Source: Pseudohongiella sp. O18 (lineage in GTDB: Bacteria; Pseudomonadota; Gammaproteobacteria; Pseudomonadales; Pseudohongiellaceae). From it: a stretch of DNA of 64,000 nucleotides. The notes under the pieces were generated by a model. That model made no database searches. It was given only the letters and a program-made list of their open reading frames with translations, and was not told where the DNA came from. The position numbers and the translations under genes are program-made. The stretch is from assembly GCF_021729085.1 (NCBI RefSeq), contig NZ_JAJSAR010000001.1, forward strand, positions 62,001-126,000, in the 5' to 3' direction. Every line of letters starts with the position of its first letter. The stretch's first letter is position 1. Positions 57,682 to 64,000 of the stretch are shown here, piece by piece.

Positions 57682-59907
57682 ATGCCCCAGGCATTCACCA
57701 CTTCGCGAACCCCTTCGATTCTGGCCCTTAGCATTGCCGGCCTGATGCTGACAGCCTGCTCTGGCCCAGAGCAAACGGCCACAGAGTCAGTCAATGTGCA
57801 GATGCTTTCGAGCGCGCCGCATCTGGTCACCGGTGGTTCAGCGCTGGTAGAACTTGTCTACGACAGCCAGGGCGCCCTGCCACAGATTCATGTCAATAAT
57901 GATGCATTTACCTGGCCCGCTCCGGCAGATGCTGACGGTCTGCAGACCGCCAGAGTCCTTATCGAGGGTCTGAAAAACGGTGACAATGAGGTGCGGGTGA
58001 CCGTTGGCGCGGCCAAGGCTGCCCTTACTCTGGTCAATTATCCGATAACCGGACCCGTCATCTCAGGCGAGCATCAACAGCCCTACCTGTGTCTGTCTGA
58101 ACTCGCCCCGCGGCAGGCTGAGGACGGCAGTGAACAGCCGCGGCGCTTCGCAATCGGCAACGGAGAGTATCTCGAAACTAGTCAGTCCGCCGGCGACTGC
58201 TCTGTACCCACCCGGGTCGATTACCTGTACAAAAGCGTCTCAGACGAAGGCTTTCAGCCGCTGCAAGACCCGACCCGGGTACCCACCGATGTGGCTACCA
58301 CTGAAACAACTTCAGGCCAGCAGCTACCATTCATCGTCAGACTGGAAACCGGCTCCATTAACCGGGCCATCTACCAGATTGCCACACTGTATCAGCACGG
58401 ACAGACCGTGAGTGCCGTCGAGCCCGCTCCTGATGGATGGAATCAGAGACTGGTATACACCTTTGGTGGCGGCTGCGAGGCTGGCTATTTTCAGGGTACC
58501 AGCACAGGAGGCGTTCTCAGAGAGAGCATTCTGGCGAAAGGCTATGCCGTGGCATCGTCAACGCTCAATGTAAATGCCCAGGGCGGCTGCAACGATGTCC
58601 TGTCAGCAGAGACAGCCATGATGGTGAAAGAGCACTTCAGTAAGCACTACGGTGTGCCGGTGCACACGATCGGCAGCGGCGCCTCTGGCGGCGCCATGCA
58701 ACAGTTACTGATAGCCGGCGCCTACCCCGGCATTCTTGATGGGCTTCTGGTAGGCATGACATTTTCGGATGCGGTCACATATTTCACAGATGCCCAGGAA
58801 TGCAGCGGACCATGGCGCCAGTATGCAAACAATCCCGATAATGGCCTCGATGAAGCAACACGCACGGTGGTTGGCGGCTGGCCAAACTGGTATTTGTGCG
58901 ATGAGTCGCTGGGGGATCGACCAGACCGAATTTCACCGTTCGACTGTCCCGCCGAAATTCCGCAGGCCATGCACTATCATCCCGAGCAGAATCCGGACGG
59001 CGTTCGTTGCTCAATCTACGACGGCATGCGTAACATATTTGGAGAAAAGTCCTTTCCTTCGATTCCCACACAGCGCCAGGTAGCCCGCAGCCCGCACGAC
59101 AACACAGGGGTGCAGTACGGACTGGAGGCACTGAACGCCGGCCGGATCACCAAACAGCAGTTTCTGGATATCAATGAGAATTTCGGCGGCTGGAACATCG
59201 ACTATCAGCTGACCCCGGAACGCACACAAGGTGACCCGGACGCGATACGTATCGCCTATGAAACGGGACGAATCACCAGCGGAGATGCCGGTCTGGCACG
59301 TGTGCCCATCATTGACGATCGCCTCTACCTGGACGATCAGGGAAACTTCCACGCAAGCGTCTACTCGTTCACCACCAGGGCACGCCTGCAGCGGGATAAC
59401 GGTCATGCTGATAACTATGTCATCCGACGCCATGGCAGCGAAATATCACTGGCGGATGAGAATCTGTCCCTGATGGATGAGTGGTTGAGCAATATCGATC
59501 GTGAGGACGGGTCGACCCCCTTGCTAGAAAGAATCGTGGCAGCACGCCCACCGCAATTGCTGGACGACTGCTTTGCCGCTGACGGCGAGCGAATTGTTGA
59601 GCCAGCACAGTTCGATACTCAGCAACTGTTTGACAATACTGCCGGACGCTGCAATCAATTGTATCCGCCACATGCGGGTCTGCGACTGGTGGCCGGCGGC
59701 CCTCTCAGCAATGACATCATGAAGTGCCAGCTTAAACCAATAGAGATCAGTGATTATGCGGTCACGTTTACTGATGCTGAGATGAATCGCCTGCAGAGCA
59801 TATTCCCGGAAGGGGTGTGCGACTGGAGCCGGCCGGGCGTGGGACAAACCAGTACCCAAACCTGGTTATCCTTCGGTCCGTCTCCAGTCAATCGCTATCA
59901 GCCCTGA
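57682..59907 (+). CDS. DUF6351 family lipoprotein, tannase-like hydrolase fold
   Basis: A 741-residue lipoprotein (lipobox LTAC, cysteine near 28). After an N-terminal beta-rich part is the GGGCEAGYFQGTSTGG segment and the nucleophile elbow GSGASGGAMQQLLIAGAYPG (about residue 333), which is typical of tannase-like alpha/beta hydrolases. Further histidines and aspartates (RRHGSEISLADENLSLMDEWL) could complete the triad. I place it in DUF6351 from memory of family layout. Substrate unknown. The gene stands alone, convergent with the TRAP permease; their stop codons are adjacent. Confidence 0.78.
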   Translation: MPQAFTTSRTPSILALSIAGLMLTACSGPEQTATESVNVQMLSSAPHLVTGGSALVELVYDSQGALPQIHVNNDAFTWPAPADADGLQTARVLIEGLKNGDNEVRVTVGAAKAALTLVNYPITGPVISGEHQQPYLCLSELAPRQAEDGSEQPRRFAIGNGEYLETSQSAGDCSVPTRVDYLYKSVSDEGFQPLQDPTRVPTDVATTETTSGQQLPFIVRLETGSINRAIYQIATLYQHGQTVSAVEPAPDGWNQRLVYTFGGGCEAGYFQGTSTGGVLRESILAKGYAVASSTLNVNAQGGCNDVLSAETAMMVKEHFSKHYGVPVHTIGSGASGGAMQQLLIAGAYPGILDGLLVGMTFSDAVTYFTDAQECSGPWRQYANNPDNGLDEATRTVVGGWPNWYLCDESLGDRPDRISPFDCPAEIPQAMHYHPEQNPDGVRCSIYDGMRNIFGEKSFPSIPTQRQVARSPHDNTGVQYGLEALNAGRITKQQFLDINENFGGWNIDYQLTPERTQGDPDAIRIAYETGRITSGDAGLARVPIIDDRLYLDDQGNFHASVYSFTTRARLQRDNGHADNYVIRRHGSEISLADENLSLMDEWLSNIDREDGSTPLLERIVAARPPQLLDDCFAADGERIVEPAQFDTQQLFDNTAGRCNQLYPPHAGLRLVAGGPLSNDIMKCQLKPIEISDYAVTFTDAEMNRLQSIFPEGVCDWSRPGVGQTSTQTWLSFGPSPVNRYQP

Positions 59908-61869
59908 TCAGGACAGGGCGCCCTTATTTTCAATAGCCTGTGACGGCCGTCTGCACAATAGGATGCCGACGGCCGATAGCAGAACGCCAGCGCCAAGCAG
60001 CGTCGCATCACCGACCGCCAGCCCGAAAGTCTCAAGGCCGGGCAAGGCAACTAAAATCCCACCCAGACCTGTCAGCAGGCGCCCGCCAGTGCCAGGCACC
60101 CCAGTACGATCCAGAAAACCCAATCCCGGCAGGTAGTCCTGCAAAGCTCCCGCGATCAGCACGATTCCAAGCGCCACAGTTGTCGTACCTGTTATCACCT
60201 GCCACCAGCTAGCTTCCAGGATCAATGCCGGATCGAGCACAAAAAAGAAGGGAATAAAATAGATCACACTTCCCAGACGCATGGCCTTGAAACCCGTGGT
60301 CAACGACGAAGCGCCAGCGATACTGGCTGCCGCAAAAGCGCCAAGTGCCACAGGTGGCGTAATGAATGACAGCATGCCCCAGTACAGGATGAACAGGTGC
60401 ACACTCATCGGACTGAGACCGCCCTGCACAAGCGCTGGCGCCAGCACAATGGCCAGAAAGATGTAGGCTGCAGTCACTGTCATGCCGATACCAAGTACAA
60501 AACTGGTCAGTGCGCCCATCAGTAGTAGCAACCAGATGGAGTCACCCGCCAGATACAAGAGGTCATTAACCAGTGTGCCTGACAGCCCGGTGACGGAGAG
60601 GGCTCCAACAATCAGGCCGACACCAGCCATAATGGCCAGCAGCTCCACGAGCAAGCGTCCAGCTGCCACCAGGAATCGACCTGTAGCCGCCAGGTTCCAG
60701 CGATGAACACGCGACAGTTGATTCAGTGCCAGCAGCATGCCTGTCGCAAAATACGGCGCAGCTGCTTCGCGCTGCATGACGATCAACAGGAAAATCAGGA
60801 CTGCGAATGACGCGATGTAGTACCAGCCATCCCGAAACGTTTCGCCCAGTTTTGGCAATTGCTCGCGCGGCGTGCCTTTCAGGCCGGTGCGGGCAGCGTA
60901 GGCATCCACCTGCACAAACAGTCCAAAAAAGTACAGCAGCGCAGGTATTGCCGCCGCCAGTGCTACCGAGGTGTAGGGCACATTCAGAAATGTAGCCATG
61001 ACAAACGCGGTGGAGCCCATGATCGGCGGCAGCAGCACGCCACCCGTTGAGGCACAGGCCTCGACCCCACCGGCGTAAGCTGGTGACATACCATCCTTCT
61101 TCATTGCCGGAATAGTCATCTGGCCAGTCGTTAAAACGTTAGTGATGACACTGCCGCTCATGGAACCCATCAGTCCACTGGACACGATGGCGACTTTGGC
61201 TGAACCACCTCTGACATGGCCAAACAGGGCAAACGCCAGATTAATGAAAAAACGACCACCACCCGTATGCTGCAAAGCTACACCAAAAATCAGGAAACCG
61301 ATCACCAGTTGTGCAAAGGCTCTAAATGGCAGACCCAGGATACTCTCGATACTCATCACGTGGTACGAGGCAGTATTGGCCAGAGTTGATGACATTCCAG
61401 AGATCGGACCGGGCATCAATTCAGCAAAAACCGGATAAACTGAGAATACCAGCACCAGTCCAAACAGGGTTGTACCACCGCAGCGACGCACGGCTTCCAG
61501 GGTCAGTGCCCAGAGCGCGTAAGCCATCCAGACCGCATGGGTCGGTGCGGCGAACTCCCAGCCATAGTCAAGCATGGTCTCTGCACTGAAAAAGAAGAAA
61601 GCACATATCCCAAACGTGACAAGCGACAGGATGATGTCGTACCAGTAGCGCCGAGCTTTGGCAAATGGGGGAAACACCAGAAAACTCAGCGGCAACAACA
61701 GCCCAAGCAGAGCATAGTAATAATGATTCTGAACAGTAATCACAAAATCCATCAGTGGCTGTTCAGAAAGCAGTCGCTGTGAATCCATGGCAAGGAATAT
61801 ACACAGTATCGCTGACAGTGCCAGCAGCCAGCGTACCGCAACTGGCATCTCGGTTGTGGATCGCGACAT
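59908..61869 (-). CDS. TRAP transporter fused permease, TAXI type
   Basis: A 653-residue integral membrane protein uniting the small (DctQ, about 4 helices) and large (DctM, about 12 helices) TRAP subunits in one chain. The large part shows MGSMSGSVITNVLTTGQMTIPAMKKDGM and VEACASTGGVLLPPIMGSTAFVMA, the conserved inner repeats, and later SFITPPVALGAFAAASIAGAS. I chose the ATG that overlaps the previous stop codon by one base (TGATG); an in-frame ATG 18 bases earlier is possible. It takes up a carboxylate-like substrate using a Na+ or H+ gradient. Confidence 0.92.
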   Translation of the reverse strand: MSRSTTEMPVAVRWLLALSAILCIFLAMDSQRLLSEQPLMDFVITVQNHYYYALLGLLLPLSFLVFPPFAKARRYWYDIILSLVTFGICAFFFFSAETMLDYGWEFAAPTHAVWMAYALWALTLEAVRRCGGTTLFGLVLVFSVYPVFAELMPGPISGMSSTLANTASYHVMSIESILGLPFRAFAQLVIGFLIFGVALQHTGGGRFFINLAFALFGHVRGGSAKVAIVSSGLMGSMSGSVITNVLTTGQMTIPAMKKDGMSPAYAGGVEACASTGGVLLPPIMGSTAFVMATFLNVPYTSVALAAAIPALLYFFGLFVQVDAYAARTGLKGTPREQLPKLGETFRDGWYYIASFAVLIFLLIVMQREAAAPYFATGMLLALNQLSRVHRWNLAATGRFLVAAGRLLVELLAIMAGVGLIVGALSVTGLSGTLVNDLLYLAGDSIWLLLLMGALTSFVLGIGMTVTAAYIFLAIVLAPALVQGGLSPMSVHLFILYWGMLSFITPPVALGAFAAASIAGASSLTTGFKAMRLGSVIYFIPFFFVLDPALILEASWWQVITGTTTVALGIVLIAGALQDYLPGLGFLDRTGVPGTGGRLLTGLGGILVALPGLETFGLAVGDATLLGAGVLLSAVGILLCRRPSQAIENKGALS

Positions 61870-63095
61870 CAGTCCCAGGTCTCCCATACAGGATCAAAAC
61901 CGGCTGCCTCGAGCCGCTGGGCACGCAGCTGCTGCCAGTGCTCGCTGAACTCATCGCGGTCTCGGATACCGGCTGATTCTGCTTCCTCCCAGGCTTCGGC
62001 CAGCACACGCTGCCGTTCCAGCAATGACTGATTATGCGCATCCAGCTCGTCGGTCCAGACACCGATTTCACGCCAGTAGCGAACCGCACCCGCATGATAG
62101 GGAACAACCCAGTCAAACACCTGCCGCTCCAGCTGCCAACCTATTGCACCTGGGTCAGCGTCCTTGAAATCATCGAAATTTTCATGAATCACTCGGGTCA
62201 TCCAGTACACCATTTCTTCATCCTGGGTGGACTGGGCGATCAATGCGGGATAGGGATAGGTGCCTGCTTCCTGCGGTTGCTCGTCACTGATGCCGGGACC
62301 ACGGGTTGCCATATGGCGCGTGAAGTATGGAGCTACCGAATGCATGCCCTGCCAGCATGCCTCATCATCATGAGGCGCAGGCAGCCAGGCAATACCTCTT
62401 GGCGAAGCTTCCAGACGCCGGGTCGGGCCGGACACTGTTGTGCCAAAGGCAACATCGACATCGCCATTGATGACGCCCTCCCACATGGCCTCGTAGCCAG
62501 GAAAGTCAACGCGTTCAACATCTTCCCAGGTCAAACCGCCGCAGGCCAGGTAGGCCTCCATGGAGATATTAAGCGCGGGCGCCGCCCTGACAAAGGGCAC
62601 ACGACGCCCGCGCAACTCTGCGAAACTGGTAACGCCAGTATCAGCCGCCACTGCAACAGCCTGATTACTCAGGCCGTTGGAGGTCATCAATAACTGCAGC
62701 GCCTGTGGGCCCCACTGGGGATCGGCGAATTGATAAACACCTTCCTGTGCAAAATAGGTCGCTACCCCGTTGGCAGAGAACTGGACGCGGTTGCTGACCA
62801 GAGGCAGTAGTCGCGACACATCATTCTGACCGGGGATGACCCGCAGCGTAATGTTGTAGCGGTCACGCAACATCGCACCAATCGCGACCGACTGATTGTA
62901 TCCGGTTGTTCCTAGATTGTAGGCTGTCCAGGCCAGCTGGCGTGGCAACTCCGGTGAGGCGGGCTGCTGAGCCGATACTGTCCCGGCAAATCCCAGCGTC
63001 AGTATGAATGGCGCCAGCAGTGTAATGATGCCGCGAGGCCCCTTTGCCCTGTTACAGCGATTACGCAGCATGGCGCTGCATGGTGTGCGGTGCAT
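61869..63095 (-). CDS. TAXI family TRAP transporter solute-binding protein
   Basis: A 408-residue periplasmic receptor. The start is the ATG preceded by GGGGAG; a longer frame to 63161 adds 22 residues. The signal peptide is IITLLAPFILTLGFAGTVSAQ. The binding domain has GTTGYNQSVAIGAMLRDRYNI, LLPLVSNRVQFSANGV and TSFAELRGRRVPFV, as in TAXI proteins (TRAP-associated extracytoplasmic immunogenic). The permease gene is translationally coupled directly downstream. The substrate is unknown; known TAXI systems often take amino acids or dicarboxylates such as glutamate or 2-oxoglutarate. Confidence 0.9.
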   Translation of the reverse strand: MHRTPCSAMLRNRCNRAKGPRGIITLLAPFILTLGFAGTVSAQQPASPELPRQLAWTAYNLGTTGYNQSVAIGAMLRDRYNITLRVIPGQNDVSRLLPLVSNRVQFSANGVATYFAQEGVYQFADPQWGPQALQLLMTSNGLSNQAVAVAADTGVTSFAELRGRRVPFVRAAPALNISMEAYLACGGLTWEDVERVDFPGYEAMWEGVINGDVDVAFGTTVSGPTRRLEASPRGIAWLPAPHDDEACWQGMHSVAPYFTRHMATRGPGISDEQPQEAGTYPYPALIAQSTQDEEMVYWMTRVIHENFDDFKDADPGAIGWQLERQVFDWVVPYHAGAVRYWREIGVWTDELDAHNQSLLERQRVLAEAWEEAESAGIRDRDEFSEHWQQLRAQRLEAAGFDPVWETWD

Positions 63096-63224
63096 CGCGA
63101 CTCCCCCTGATAGTTCTTTTAATTGTGCACAGCTCAAGCTTGTCATCGATGTCGATAACATCTAGTCAGAGGTTAGCAGGGACAACAGAGAAGTGAAAGA
63201 AATAGCGGAACGATCGGGCGCGGC

Positions 63225-63248
63225 GCAGGAGCAGGTGCAGGTGCAGGC
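63225..63248. repeat. short GCAGGN hexamer tandem repeat
   Basis: Four tandem copies read GCAGGA, GCAGGT, GCAGGT, GCAGGC, in the gap between the solute-binding-protein gene and the small lipoprotein gene. Too short to assign a role; slippage could change the copy number. Confidence 0.6.
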
Positions 63249-63261
63249 AAACGTTAATTGT

Positions 63262-63299
63262 CATCGAAGCCAGGCCTCAGGCGAGACCCGGCTTCGATG
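63262..63299. other. 10-bp perfect inverted repeat downstream of the lipoprotein gene
   Basis: CATCGAAGCC and GGCTTCGATG are separated by 18 bases. It lies 30 bases past the lipoprotein stop on the minus strand and may end or stabilise that transcript. No T-tract follows, so it is not a classical intrinsic terminator. Confidence 0.5.
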
Positions 63300-63328
63300 T
63301 ATTAGTGGCAAGCTGGACGCTAGACCAA

Positions 63329-63703
63329 TCAGTTAGCGGCGCGACGACCAGTAACAGGGATCGGACCGAAGTCGGTATCAAACGAACCACTCATCATATC
63401 CCCGTCAACTGTGCCGGTGAAGGCCAGCGTCATGGAGGTACCCTGGGCGTCAATGTCGGTAGCAAATGACAGCGTGTCACCGGCGATCGCTACAGAGTGA
63501 ATCGGGGATGAACCCATATCCTGCGAGCTCATATTGCCAGTCAGATCTTCATTGATAGTCAGATCGGCGTTCATGGCACCAATGGGTGTATCGATGGTAA
63601 TTACCCACTCACCCACTGCCGGATGCGGGCCTGTACCAGCACAGGCTGCCAAAAAGAGTGCTACCAGCATACCCGCTACCAGCTTTCCTGTTTTATTGAT
63701 CAT
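63329..63703 (-). CDS. small exported lipoprotein of unknown function
   Basis: A 124-residue lipoprotein with the signal LVAGMLVALFLAACAG (cysteine about residue 21). The mature part is short, polar and beta-rich (VGEWVITIDTPIGAMNADLTINEDLTG, MTLAFTGTVDGDMMSGSFDTDFGPIP). The alternating T/V/D strand pattern resembles a small lipocalin-like or beta-sandwich lipoprotein. No family is recognised. A GGGGAACTC-like ribosome site precedes the ATG. It is alone, downstream of the right-edge alcohol dehydrogenase gene. Confidence 0.8.
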   Translation of the reverse strand: MINKTGKLVAGMLVALFLAACAGTGPHPAVGEWVITIDTPIGAMNADLTINEDLTGNMSSQDMGSSPIHSVAIAGDTLSFATDIDAQGTSMTLAFTGTVDGDMMSGSFDTDFGPIPVTGRRAAN

Positions 63704-63885
63704 TATGAGTTCCCCTTCTTTTCAATAAGCATAAAATTAAGATAATTGCTGTACCACATCGCTAAATATGCGGCCCTACTTTGATCCCGAATGGCGCGGC
63801 CGTCAACGCCTAATTCGTTGGATTAGACGATTTCCGTGACAGATACCTGGCAGTTTCCGAAAACCGCCAATCGTTCACAATTTTT

Positions 63886-64000
63886 CTACCAGGCTAACTC
63901 CAGTATTTGCATGACCTCATCTGATGATTGGATGCTGCGTGGGTTGTTGCGCACGACCGGATGTCGCGCAGCAGACTCTGCGATCCGCGCCAGCTGCTCT
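63886..64000 (-). CDS. iron-containing alcohol dehydrogenase, C-terminal fragment
   Basis: The last 37 codons of a gene that continues past the right edge. They read EQLARIAESAARHP, VVRNNPRSI and DEVMQILELAW before the stop TAG. The (T/N)NPR...D-ILE-A pattern is the C-terminus of type III (iron-dependent) alcohol dehydrogenases. The metal- and NAD-binding parts lie outside the window, so the substrate cannot be assigned. Confidence 0.7.
   Translation of the reverse strand, partial: EQLARIAESAARHPVVRNNPRSIQSSDEVMQILELAW

Overview
The window looks like part of a chromosome of an aerobic, probably marine, gammaproteobacterium. The best clue is the conserved run nnr-tsaE-amiB-mutL-miaA-hfq-hflX-hflK-hflC-hisZ-purA on the minus strand (about 38.9-51.9 kb). 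This is the gammaproteobacterial mutL-hfq neighbourhood, and hisZ rules out enteric bacteria. A Pseudohongiella- or OMG-like lineage would fit, but that is inference from gene content only. I saw no rRNA, tRNA, CRISPR array, insertion sequence or prophage.

Layout. 1-6.4 kb (+): a tightly packed six-gene cluster with a DprE1-like oxidase (cut by the left edge), a DprE2-like reductase, a polytopic membrane protein, a sugar-nucleotide-type epimerase, an amine-oxidase-type flavoprotein and a GtrA flippase. It reads as polyprenyl-phosphate pentose synthesis plus transfer to a surface glycan. 6.5-9.5 kb (+): a Ca2+/Na+ antiporter and a NosR-like flavo/iron-sulfur membrane protein with no nos genes nearby. 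9.6-11.8 kb (-): a TonB-dependent receptor. 12-13.3 kb (+): RhlE helicase. 13.2-15.9 kb: a divergent LuxR response regulator / 7TM sensor kinase pair. 15.9-19.5 kb: glutamate-type dehydrogenase and a REC-EAL-GAF-GGDEF protein flanking a perfect palindrome. 19.5-27.1 kb: GST, a large unknown membrane protein, a thioredoxin-like/CYTH pair, an MFS transporter, and a beta-helix lipoprotein paired with a diheme cytochrome.

27.1-35.7 kb holds fatty-acid oxidation: FadE (-), then FadJ-like and thiolase genes (+) overlapping by 8 nt, then MaeB malic enzyme (-). Between FadE and FadJ lies a decayed alkaline phosphatase gene. 35.9-38.8 kb (-): an exported alpha/beta hydrolase and a K+/H+ antiporter. 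38.9-55.3 kb (-): the housekeeping run, preceded at its 5' end by a MarR regulator and two genes of the xanthine-dehydrogenase family. One of those is an iron-sulfur/large-subunit fusion that lacks the molybdopterin and catalytic motifs. 55.3-64 kb: DUF481 protein, SixA, DUF4159 protein, DUF6351 lipoprotein, a TAXI-type TRAP transporter, a small lipoprotein, and the C-terminal tail of an iron-containing alcohol dehydrogenase at the right edge.

The most unusual items are the degenerate fused molybdo-hydroxylase and its MarR partner, the DprE1/DprE2/GtrA cluster in a Gram-negative background, the collapsed alkaline phosphatase, and the palindrome in front of the glutamate dehydrogenase.
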